DNA of 24,221 nucleotides from JAWLFI01 sp964626595 (GTDB lineage: Bacteria > Bacteroidota > Bacteroidia > Chitinophagales > Saprospiraceae). Each line of letters begins with the position of its first letter. The stretch's first letter is position 1. The notes beneath the pieces are model-generated. The model made no database searches. It had not been told where the DNA came from and worked only from the letters and a program-made list of their open reading frames with translations. This document shows positions 1 to 6,778 of the stretch, in pieces. Position numbers and translations under genes: made by a program. Where the stretch lies: NCBI GenBank assembly GCA_964626595.1, contig CAZVFU010000032.1:1-24221 (forward strand). The letters are read 5' to 3'.

Positions 1-2
1 TC

Positions 3-626
3 CTTTTTCTACTCTTTCATAAAACCATAGTGGAGGCTGCCCGCCAGGCAGCCCCGCGCAATAAAAAGACCGCATTCATTGGAATGCTCAAGGAAATTCA
101 AGAAGTCGGGCAACAGTATCTCGTCGGCATGGTAACGCTCATCGCCATTCTTGGCTTGCTCAATAGCATCGGATTGTGGATCATTGGTGTAGATACTCCA
201 TTCCTATTTGGTTATCTCGCAGCCTTTTTATCGGTAATACCCTACATTGGTACAGCGATGGGCGCAGCCATTCCTATTGTATATACCCTGATGGCTTACG
301 ACTCCATCTGGATGCCCTTTAGTGTGGCGATCTTATTTTGGGGTGTTCAACTTTTAGAGGGTAATTTTCTCAATCCCAAGATCGTCGGGAAAAGTGTAAA
401 TATAAATGCATTCACCGCGATATTCTCCCTCTTTATAGGAGCTGCTATTTGGGGGCTTTCAGGCATGATTTTATTTCTCCCCTTTGCTGCTATGCTTAAG
501 GTGGTCTGCAGACATTATGATGCACTGGAACCCTTGGCCGTGCTCATGGATGATGACAGGACCGGGGACTCCGTAGACTCTCAACCCTGGTGGAAATTTG
601 GCCTGGGAAAAACAGCTAATAAGTAG
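3..626 (+). CDS. AI-2E family transporter (PerM/TqsA type), 5'-truncated by window edge
   Basis: This is the C-terminal part of a polytopic inner-membrane permease. The frame is open to the window edge, so the GTG at 30 is not a credible start and the true start lies upstream. Visible features are a soluble stretch and then hydrophobic segments containing LIAILGLLNSIGLW, FLFGYLAAFLSVIPYIGTAM and GVQLLEGNFLNPKIVGKSV. The PYIG and EGNFLNPKIVG motifs are hallmarks of the AI-2E/UPF0118 family (PF01594), which has about eight membrane segments and exports small molecules or ions. A hydrophilic acidic tail with MDDDR follows the last helix. The family name is historical, so autoinducer-2 transport should not be assumed; some members are Na+(Li+)/H+ antiporters. 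The next gene starts 47 bases downstream on the same strand. Family assignment is firm; substrate is unknown. Confidence 0.88.
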   Translation, partial: LFLLFHKTIVEAARQAAPRNKKTAFIGMLKEIQEVGQQYLVGMVTLIAILGLLNSIGLWIIGVDTPFLFGYLAAFLSVIPYIGTAMGAAIPIVYTLMAYDSIWMPFSVAILFWGVQLLEGNFLNPKIVGKSVNINAFTAIFSLFIGAAIWGLSGMILFLPFAAMLKVVCRHYDALEPLAVLMDDDRTGDSVDSQPWWKFGLGKTANK

Positions 627-673
627 GCAAAACCAAACCCTCTCTACTATCTTTACCCTACAAAACCCTATAC

Positions 674-1951
674 ATGCAATTGACGACTCTGGAAAAAGCT
701 GCTGAATGCGTAAAGTCTAACACCCGTATTTTCTTTCAAGGCGCTGCCATGACACCTATACCTATTATTCGCGCCATATGTGACCGATATACGGAGCTAA
801 AAGAAGTCGAAATCATTCATATGCATACCGAGGGGGAAGCACCGTACGCAGAACCTCCCTATCAAAAGGTTTTTCGAATTAATTCTTGCTTTGTCGGACA
901 GAATGTGCGCTCGGCGATCAGCTCACCTTCCGGAGATTACATTCCTATCTTTTTGAGTGAAATCCACCAGTTATTTGACCGGCAGATTCTTCCACTAGAT
1001 ATTGCGTTTATTCAGGTATCGCCGCCGGATCAACACGGCTACTGTTCGCTGGGTACTTCAGTCGATATTACCTTATCGGCCGTGGCCTCAGCCCCAAGCG
1101 TCATAGCTTTAATCAATCCCAATGTGCCCCGAACGCATGGAGATGGACATGTTCATGTATCCGACATTGATTTGGGTGTGGAAATTAACGATCCGGTCTA
1201 TTTACATGATGCCCCACAAATCGGAGAGACAGCTGCACAAATTGGTCAACAAGTAGCAACACTGGTAGAAGATGGTGCTACCCTTCAAATGGGTATCGGC
1301 GCTATCCCCAATGCAGTTCTGGCTGAGTTGGACAATCACAAGGATTTAGGTATACATACGGAGATGTTTTCCGATGGCGTACTTCCATTGTTAGAAAAAG
1401 GAGTGATCACGAACCGATACAAGAAGGTAAAAGCGGGACGAACTGTAAGCTGCTTTGCCATGGGCAGTCAGGCCCTCTACGATTTTGTAGATGATAATCC
1501 CATGGTACATTTTAAGGAAGCCTCCTACACCAATGACACTGCCCTTATTCGAAAGAATCCAAAAGTGACGGCCATAAACTCCGCCATTGAGGTGGATCTA
1601 ACCGGCCAGGTTTGTGCCGATACCATCGGACAATTACAGTTCTCGGGCGTGGGTGGTCAAATGGATTTCATGCGTGGCGCAGCCTTATCGCCGGATGGGA
1701 AGCCCATCATTGCCATGCCCTCCACCACGCGTAAGGGCCAGTCTAAAATTGTTCCCACTATAAAAATGGGAGGCAGTGTGACAACGACCCGAGCTCACGT
1801 TCATTACATTGCCACAGAATTCGGCGTGGTAAATCTTTACGGTAAAAACCTGGCGCAGCGGGCTCGATCTTTGATTTCTATATCGCATCCAGACCATAGA
1901 GAATCATTGGAAATGGCTGCTTTTGAGCGTTTTGGACCGACGTACTTCTAG
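674..1951 (+). CDS. Acetyl-CoA hydrolase/transferase family protein (4-hydroxybutyrate CoA-transferase-like)
   Basis: This cytoplasmic enzyme of 425 residues has the usual length of the Cat/AbfT group of family I CoA-transferases. These move CoA between acetyl-CoA and a carboxylate, or hydrolyse acyl-CoA. The glycine-rich segment LQMGIGAIPNAVL lies at 204-216. The catalytic glutamate is expected at E230 in GIHTEMFSDGV, where it would form the glutamyl-CoA thioester. A second glycine-rich loop, SGVGGQMDFMRGA, is at 324-336. The C-terminus has AHVHYIATEFGVVNLYGK, typical of the family. The gene stands alone between the AI-2E gene and a convergent gap. The substrate cannot be read from sequence: acetate, succinate, butyrate or 4-hydroxybutyrate are all possible. 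The start at 674 gives the conserved N-terminus and no nearer alternative fits. Confidence 0.88.
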   Translation: MQLTTLEKAAECVKSNTRIFFQGAAMTPIPIIRAICDRYTELKEVEIIHMHTEGEAPYAEPPYQKVFRINSCFVGQNVRSAISSPSGDYIPIFLSEIHQLFDRQILPLDIAFIQVSPPDQHGYCSLGTSVDITLSAVASAPSVIALINPNVPRTHGDGHVHVSDIDLGVEINDPVYLHDAPQIGETAAQIGQQVATLVEDGATLQMGIGAIPNAVLAELDNHKDLGIHTEMFSDGVLPLLEKGVITNRYKKVKAGRTVSCFAMGSQALYDFVDDNPMVHFKEASYTNDTALIRKNPKVTAINSAIEVDLTGQVCADTIGQLQFSGVGGQMDFMRGAALSPDGKPIIAMPSTTRKGQSKIVPTIKMGGSVTTTRAHVHYIATEFGVVNLYGKNLAQRARSLISISHPDHRESLEMAAFERFGPTYF

Positions 1952-2008
1952 TAATACTTGAAGGCGGATATGCCCCTTGGTTTAATAGGAAGAGGATGGT
2001 CTTAAAGT

Positions 2009-2072
2009 AAAATAGGTCTGGAGCAGGGATCAGGCCGGATAGAGAATTCATTGTGTGCCTGACCCCTATTTT
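2009..2072. terminator. Long interrupted inverted repeat, possible terminator in the convergent gap
   Basis: AAAATAGG at 2009-2016 pairs with CCTATTTT at 2065-2072. Inside it, TCAGGC at 2030-2035 pairs with GCCTGA at 2057-2062. The neighbouring GGG/CCC stretches extend the pairing with a small bulge. It lies 57 bases after the CoA-transferase stop and has A-rich and T-rich outer edges, so it could terminate transcription from either side. The loop is long (about 21 bases) and the T run is short, so an imperfect terminator or an unrelated inverted repeat are both possible. Confidence 0.4.
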
Positions 2073-2129
2073 CCATTAATCCACTGCTATGTCTATTGCC
2101 AAATAATATGAATAGTACCAACTAGCCTA

Positions 2130-2345
2130 TGCGATAGCGCTGAGAGGAAGGCCCAAAACCGGCTGTGGTCTAGACCACAGCCGGTGCCGGGGAGATCCCG
2201 CGAAGCACCTGGCTGAGCGGGAGCCGAGCGAAACGCTCGGAGTCACCCTGTTCATAGGGTGACAGAGAGCGAATAATTGAGCGAGCTTCCGACCATAGCG
2301 CCTGAAGCGTTCAGGTGGCTGAGCCACCTGAAAAGCGAGGGATCG
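2130..2345. repeat. GC-rich cluster of four to five hairpins (multi-palindromic intergenic element)
   Basis: The segment is dense in perfect hairpins and GC-richer than its flanks. A 28-base perfect palindrome spans 2158-2185, with arms beginning ACCGGCTGTGG and centre CTAG. CCGAGCG/CGCTCGG pair at 2224-2240 around AAA. GTCACCCT/AGGGTGAC pair at 2242-2263. TTCAGGTGGC/GCCACCTGAA pair at 2310-2332 around TGA. A competing pairing, CCTGAA/TTCAGG at 2301-2315, shares bases with the last stem. It lies between two convergent gene ends, a place where REP/BIME-type elements often sit. Open frames across it have no protein-like features. Whether it recurs in the genome cannot be seen here. Confidence 0.6.
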
Positions 2346-2365
2346 CCCAAAAACTTTGAATAAAA

Positions 2366-2758
2366 TTATTGAGCACGAAAAATGATTTCAGCAGAAGGGG
2401 TAGACAATATCAAGCTATCTCCATCGAACTCGTATCTTTCCACCCTAGATAGCACTTGCAACAAACAGATAGCACCCTCCGAATCACAACAAGCCTCTGT
2501 GCATGCCCCTGGCTTAAAATTGATTTCTCCGTTTCGAGCTTTGGAGATAAGCCCACTACAACCATTAACATCCAACTGAAGTCCATAGGATTCAGAGGTT
2601 GCATCTATATCTAATATGTAATCGTCAAGAAGTTCTTCCTCACAGGCCAGACCCCCAGATTCTAATGACTCGGCCACCCACACACCGGAAAGGCTTGCAA
2701 GGTCATTGGAACAAGACCAAAAGCAGAACAAGAAAAATATCAATGAAATGTATCTCAT
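2366..2758 (-). CDS. Small META/HslJ-like lipoprotein
   Basis: The protein has 130 residues. I start it at the ATG at 2758, not at the upstream in-frame ATG inside the permease gene, because MRYISLIFFLFCFWSC is then an N-terminal lipoprotein signal with a lipobox cysteine at residue 16. The mature part begins NDLASLSGVWVAESL and contains YGLQLDVNGCSGLISKARNG, LLQVLSRVERYEFDGDSL and a final LSTPSAEIIF. This matches the layout of META (HslJ-like) beta-barrel domains: a G-W start, a central GC(N/S) motif and a closing L.L....I.F strand. It also carries a cysteine cluster, ACTEACC. It is probably a periplasmic outer- or inner-membrane lipoprotein. It begins 12 bases after the permease stop, so it is likely co-transcribed. 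Its role is unknown and META membership is tentative. Confidence 0.75.
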   Translation of the reverse strand: MRYISLIFFLFCFWSCSNDLASLSGVWVAESLESGGLACEEELLDDYILDIDATSESYGLQLDVNGCSGLISKARNGEINFKPGACTEACCDSEGAICLLQVLSRVERYEFDGDSLILSTPSAEIIFRAQ

Positions 2759-2769
2759 ATCGCTGGGTT

Positions 2770-4542
2770 TTAAGAAGGCGGCCAAAAATACATGATCAAG
2801 GGTGTTCCGAGTGTGACGATAATAATGTCCATCGGCAGTCCCATGCGCCAATAATCAGAAAACTTATAGCCCCCGGGGCCCATCACAATCGTATTGGACT
2901 GGTGGCCAATGGGGGTCAAAAAGGCACATGATCCTCCCACGGCTACGGTCATGAGAAAGGGGTCGATGGACAAATTCATCGTTTGGGCAATGCTCATACC
3001 TATAGGCGCCATAATGAGCACTGTGGCCGCATTGTTAATGATATCCGAGAGTAACATCGTCATGATAAGTAAAGTGGCAATGATACCCCAAACAGGAACG
3101 TAATCACTAAGAAGGAGAATTTTTTCGGCAATGGAGCTTGCTGCCCCGGAAGTCTCCATCGCTTGACCGACGGGAATCATGGCGCCCAATAATACGATGA
3201 CGGGCCAATCAATGCTGGTATACACTTTCTTTAGGGGGAGCACATTCGTTAGAACCAAGGCCACCGCGGCCATACTAAATGAAACCTGAACGGGCAATAT
3301 GCCCATCACCACCATAGCGATAGAAATGCCGAAAATACCTAGCGCCAGACTCACTTTTTTCTTAAAACCAAAACGCAGCTGTCGGCGAGCGAGCGGAAGA
3401 CAGCCTAGATTCGCCAGCGTTTCATCAATGATTTCTGCACGCCCCTGAAGGAGAATCACATCCCCGTTTTTGAAGGAAATACTATTGAGGCGACGTAGAA
3501 TTTTAGTTTCGCGTCGCGCCACAGCCAGAAGATTAACGCCATATCGAGTTCGCAACTGAGTTGAGGTCGCTGTTTTTCCGACCAGAGGTGAGCCAGACAT
3601 GATGACAGCCTCAGTCAAAATAATATTTCGAGAGCCCTCGGCATCCATGCGAAACTGCCGACCGCCAACTAAGGTAAGTCCGCTTTTTTCTATAATAGAC
3701 TGCAGGGCATCCGTATCACACTGCAAAATAAGGATATCATCTGCCTGAATTTTTTCCAGGATATTAAAGGTATGTATTCGCTGATTATTTCGAACCAAAC
3801 CCAAAATCTGAACCTCGTCGCCGGACCGTTCAATGATATCATATAGAGTGGATCCTACCGCATCCGAATCTGAAGGCACTCTGAGCTCAGTAATATAGTC
3901 ATCAATGTCGAAAAGGTCCGAATCCTCATTTTTCGATTGTCGCCGCGGTAACACCCGCCACCCCAAAAAACCAACAAATAATACTCCGATGAAAGCGAGA
4001 CTGGCACCTACGGGGGTAAAGTCAAACATTCCAAAGCCTGAGCCCATATTTTCAGCTCGAAATTCAGAAATGATAATATTAGGAGGTGTACCTATCAGGG
4101 TCGTCAGCCCACCCAATAGAGAGGAAAAGGCAATGGGCATCAGAACAAAAGAAGGAGGCAAATCGCTTTTGCGGGCTATATAGAGAGCGATGGGCATCAT
4201 AATGGCCAGCGCCCCAACATTATTCATAAATCCGGAAGCGACAGCGACTACAGCGCACAAACTTAAGATTTGCGTCGTCGGTCTGCGGCCGATACGTAGA
4301 ATGTACTTGGCTGCAATATCGATGAGACCCGAATTCTCCAATGCTTTACCGATCACGAGCACAGCGGCTACCGTAATTACCGCAGGGTGACCAAAGCCCG
4401 AAAAGGCCTCGCCAGCAGGAATGATACCCACAGACACCAGGAAAAACAAGGCAATTAGCGCCGTAAAGTCATGACGAATTTTACCCCAAATAAATAGGGT
4501 TAGCGCCAATCCCAATGTTAAAAAAACAAGAGTCTGTTCCAT
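2770..4542 (-). CDS. SLC13/DASS-type permease with two central RCK_C (TrkA-C) domains
   Basis: This is a 590-residue inner-membrane transporter. N-terminal helices 1-200 contain SGFMNNVGALAIMMPIAL (103-120) and GGLTTLIGTPPNIII (144-158), the first substrate/Na+ motif pair of the SLC13/ArsB superfamily. A cytoplasmic insert at about 215-385 holds two RCK_C-like modules, ending GDVILLQG (360-367) and preceded by the parallel DDILILQC (268-275). The C-terminal half repeats the motifs as NNAATVLIMAPIGMSIA (503-519) and CAFLTPIGHQSNTIVMGPGG (539-558). This architecture is common in bacterial members annotated as anion or sulfate/sodium symporters. The RCK_C pair suggests regulation by a bound ligand. 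Substrate is undetermined: sulfate, dicarboxylate or another anion. It starts 87 bases downstream of the acyltransferase gene and precedes the META-like lipoprotein. Confidence 0.88.
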   Translation of the reverse strand: MEQTLVFLTLGLALTLFIWGKIRHDFTALIALFFLVSVGIIPAGEAFSGFGHPAVITVAAVLVIGKALENSGLIDIAAKYILRIGRRPTTQILSLCAVVAVASGFMNNVGALAIMMPIALYIARKSDLPPSFVLMPIAFSSLLGGLTTLIGTPPNIIISEFRAENMGSGFGMFDFTPVGASLAFIGVLFVGFLGWRVLPRRQSKNEDSDLFDIDDYITELRVPSDSDAVGSTLYDIIERSGDEVQILGLVRNNQRIHTFNILEKIQADDILILQCDTDALQSIIEKSGLTLVGGRQFRMDAEGSRNIILTEAVIMSGSPLVGKTATSTQLRTRYGVNLLAVARRETKILRRLNSISFKNGDVILLQGRAEIIDETLANLGCLPLARRQLRFGFKKKVSLALGIFGISIAMVVMGILPVQVSFSMAAVALVLTNVLPLKKVYTSIDWPVIVLLGAMIPVGQAMETSGAASSIAEKILLLSDYVPVWGIIATLLIMTMLLSDIINNAATVLIMAPIGMSIAQTMNLSIDPFLMTVAVGGSCAFLTPIGHQSNTIVMGPGGYKFSDYWRMGLPMDIIIVTLGTPLIMYFWPPS

Positions 4543-4629
4543 ATCGATCTCCCAGGCTTCTGTGCCCGGATTTCTTGCGTAAAAAGATTCCTTAGAAGCC
4601 TTATAATTACAAAAAAATATTCAAGATCC

Positions 4630-5568
4630 CTATTTTTGGCTCTCCTTTTTGTTGCCATCGTCTGATTCCTCACCGAGCATCACTTCTCGAGCGCGACTCA
4701 CATTTTTCCACCGCTTGTGACTCCACATCCAGCTCGATGGGCTCTGCCGAATCTCGGTTTCTAAACGAGCCATGTGCCTTTTGGTGATTTCATAAGGCTG
4801 CGTTGTGCTGGGGTCTTCACAAAGAAGCTCAGCCCGCATTTCATATCGGCCACGCCCCAGGCGGTGAGTGGCTAAAAATACAACGGATAAATCGCAGGCT
4901 TTGGCTAAATTCTCCACGCCCAGATGCACAGGCGTATAGGGATGAAAAAAAGGGGCGGCATACTTAACTTTTCCACGGTGTGGACTTTGATCCGCCATAA
5001 AAATATACAAGGGGCGCTCCTCAGGCTGATTTAGCATAAAGGGATAAGTCTCCTTCATTTTAAAAAGGGTCATCCCAAATTGCTGCCGGACATTGACCAT
5101 ATACGCATTCATCCGTTCATTCTTTATCGGATGATACACCGCAAACGTCTTATGCGGCACCCATAATTCGAGGCACATTGCCGTCCACTCAAAATTCGTA
5201 AAATGCCCCATGACCAGCATCACACCTCGCCCCTGCGCGTACAGATCCTCAATGCAGCCCCCATCCTTGAGAGAGATCCGATTTCGAGCTTCTTCCTTTG
5301 TTAGTCGATAACTCTTGACCGACTCCACTGCAATGTCAGACAGGTTCCGATAAAAACCTCGAGCTACGTCCAATCGCTCCTTTTCACTTTTTTCCGGAAA
5401 CGCCAATTTCAGATTATTCAATACCACCGTGCGACGGTATCGAATTACCCGAAACAATAGCCAAGCTGCTACAGAGCTAAAAGTATACATTACGCTCCAC
5501 GGCAATCGCGCCGCCATATGGAGTAGCCCCTTTCGCCAATTCAAATTAAGCATAGGCCAAAAATACAT
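4630..5568 (-). CDS. Lysophospholipid/lipid A acyltransferase family protein (LpxL/HtrB-like)
   Basis: The protein has 312 residues, the usual length of LpxL/LpxM family enzymes. These add secondary acyl chains to lipid A at the cytoplasmic face of the inner membrane. A hydrophobic N-terminal segment (about 17-42) anchors it. VVLNNLKLAFPEKSEKE (48-64) is the conserved entry motif. The catalytic H-X4-D/E motif is H122-FTNF-E127 in MGHFTNFEW. ADQSPH follows at 192-197, and SSWMWSHKRWK at 278-288 matches the family signature before the C-terminus. In Bacteroidota some relatives acylate ornithine or other lipids, so lipid A is likely but not certain. An alternative ATG at residue 6 would shorten it slightly. 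The tail is hydrophilic and charged. It is the first gene of the leftward group ending at 2366. Confidence 0.85.
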   Translation of the reverse strand: MYFWPMLNLNWRKGLLHMAARLPWSVMYTFSSVAAWLLFRVIRYRRTVVLNNLKLAFPEKSEKERLDVARGFYRNLSDIAVESVKSYRLTKEEARNRISLKDGGCIEDLYAQGRGVMLVMGHFTNFEWTAMCLELWVPHKTFAVYHPIKNERMNAYMVNVRQQFGMTLFKMKETYPFMLNQPEERPLYIFMADQSPHRGKVKYAAPFFHPYTPVHLGVENLAKACDLSVVFLATHRLGRGRYEMRAELLCEDPSTTQPYEITKRHMARLETEIRQSPSSWMWSHKRWKNVSRAREVMLGEESDDGNKKESQK

Positions 5569-5599
5569 AGAATCTTAGGTATTTCTATTGTTTTTATTA

Positions 5600-5740
5600 G
5601 GGCGGTCCCCCGAGGATCCGCCTGTCGGCGGACCTCGAGGGCGCTACGTCCGTGGGTTCCGTCCTTCGCTCCCAGCCAACTGGGAGCTCGGACATCCGCC
5701 GATGGGCGGATCCACTCCCATCGCTACCGCAAAGGGCTTC
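5600..5740. repeat. GC-rich structured intergenic element with 9-base inverted ends
   Basis: Three strong hairpins lie in about 105 bases. The first (5607-5641) pairs TCCGCC/GGCGGA around TGTC and extends outward through an almost complete CCCCCGAGG/CCTCGAGGG stem. The second (5668-5687) is a perfect GCTCCCAG/CTGGGAGC around CCAA. The third (5694-5711) is a perfect ATCCGCC/GGCGGAT around GATG. GGATCCGCC at 5614-5622 recurs inverted as GGCGGATCC at 5705-5713, like the ends of a small mobile element. The segment is GC-rich inside an AT-rich gap between divergently transcribed genes, upstream of the small lipoprotein gene. It is different in sequence from the cluster at 2130-2345. Confidence 0.6.
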
Positions 5741-5822
5741 TTAGTTTCATTCGCAGATACTAAGACCGCAGACCCTTTCGTTTTGAAAGAAATAATTACC
5801 TTTGGCAAAATTTTTTGAAGAG

Positions 5823-5975
5823 ATGAAGAATATTAGTCGATATATCCTCCTGTTCGTATGCATAGCTAGTTTCAGTGCTTGCAATCGCGGCGTCGGGTGT
5901 CCATCCGATTTCTCCTGGAGCTCAGAATGGCTGGATGCATTTATACGCGTACTGGAATATATCCCTCTTCTATAA
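5823..5975 (+). CDS. Small lipoprotein of unknown function (50 residues), coupled to mnmD
   Basis: The frame ATG 5823 to TAA 5973-5975 encodes 50 residues. The N-terminus MKNISRYILLFVCIASFSAC is a clear lipoprotein signal: a positive start, a hydrophobic core and a lipobox FSAC with cysteine at residue 20. The mature part is only about 31 residues. It begins CNRGVGCPSDFSW, has a second cysteine five residues after the lipidated one, and ends in an aliphatic stretch. The last base of its stop codon is the first base of the mnmD start (TAATG at 5973-5977), an overlap typical of translational coupling. The structured element 5600-5740 lies just upstream. I do not recognise a family. Because of the overlap and the good signal peptide I consider it a real gene missed by length cut-offs. 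Confidence 0.72.
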   Translation: MKNISRYILLFVCIASFSACNRGVGCPSDFSWSSEWLDAFIRVLEYIPLL

Positions 5976-6649
5976 TGTCGCACCTGCGTACAGCGGACGG
6001 ATCATTTACTTACATTTCCCCCATTTTTAAGGAAACTTACCATTCCAAACACGGAGCCCTATCCGAAAGTCAACACGTATTTATCGAGGCCGGTCTGGCC
6101 ACCGCCAGAATTGAAATCGATCAACGTCCTCTGCGAATATTTGAAATGGGCCTCGGTTCCGGTTTAAACGCCTTGCTTACCTTAGGTGAATCACAAAAGC
6201 AGGGGTTGGCAATCCAATATTTAGCGCTCGAAGCATATCCTATTCCATCCTCTGAACTGGAAGGATTTGAAATCAAAACTCTTTTTGACTCTGATCGTGC
6301 CAAAGAACAATTTCTTAAAATCCACCAGGCCGATTGGAACGGATGGTCGAGAATAAGCTCCGATTTCAAACTTCGAAAAATACAAGCCGACTTTACTACC
6401 TGGTCACCGCCATCCGAGCCCTTCCACCTTATTTACTACGATGCCTTTGCTCCTCGTGCTCAGGCCGAATTATGGAGTTCAACTATCACCCACAAGCTTT
6501 TTCAGATGCTCTATCCGGGGGGTGTTCTTGTCACGTATTGCGCGCAAGGCCAGTTTAAGCGTAATTTGAAAGCAGCCGGATTCGAAGTCGAGCCCCTCCC
6601 CGGCCCAAAGGGTAAGCGGGAAATGACGCGCGCCCGAAAACCTAAATAA
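5975..6649 (+). CDS. mnmD: tRNA 5-methylaminomethyl-2-thiouridine methyltransferase, MnmD family
   Basis: The protein has 224 residues when started at the ATG at 5975, which gives MSHLRTADGSFTYISPIFKE. This matches the conserved N-terminus of stand-alone MnmD (DUF752) proteins; the upstream in-frame start at 5879 would add 32 unlike residues read out of frame over the small lipoprotein gene. The family transfers a methyl group from S-adenosylmethionine to nm5s2U34 in the tRNA wobble position. In E. coli this domain is fused to an oxidase as MnmC; here it stands alone, as in many bacteria. Visible motifs are HGALSESQHVF, IFEMGLGSGLNALLTL (the Rossmann SAM loop), YLALEAYP, LIYYDAFAPRAQAELW (the DAFxP catalytic signature) and GGVLVTYCAQGQFKR. 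The C-terminus, PGPKGKREMTRA, is also typical. Its start overlaps the preceding small lipoprotein stop by one base. Confidence 0.9.
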   Translation: MSHLRTADGSFTYISPIFKETYHSKHGALSESQHVFIEAGLATARIEIDQRPLRIFEMGLGSGLNALLTLGESQKQGLAIQYLALEAYPIPSSELEGFEIKTLFDSDRAKEQFLKIHQADWNGWSRISSDFKLRKIQADFTTWSPPSEPFHLIYYDAFAPRAQAELWSSTITHKLFQMLYPGGVLVTYCAQGQFKRNLKAAGFEVEPLPGPKGKREMTRARKPK

Positions 6650-6778
6650 GGTATTACAGCCATTCTCAGAAAAGATAATTTCAGGGTTCCATTGAGCTAT
6701 TATTTTAATACTCTCGAATAAATTCTCTATTTTAGACCCATTGCAAGAAGCAATTCTTCAGGTCAAAATCCCCGTCTT

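Noticed and set aside
30..32. GTG as the start of the AI-2E family gene
   Set aside because: The frame is open to the window edge and the visible part lacks the first half of the family fold, so the start is upstream.
2127..2327. Open frame on the - strand across the hairpin cluster
   Set aside because: It consists of the palindromic element itself, has arginine/proline-rich low-complexity content and no protein-like features.
5588..5818. Open frame of 76 codons on the + strand over the GC-rich element
   Set aside because: It reads through three hairpins, is rich in Gly/Pro/Arg and shows no domain. It is better explained by the structured repeat.
6739..6760. TTGC/GCAA inverted repeat before the symporter gene
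   Set aside because: The stem is only four base pairs and no T run follows, so it is not convincing as a terminator or operator.
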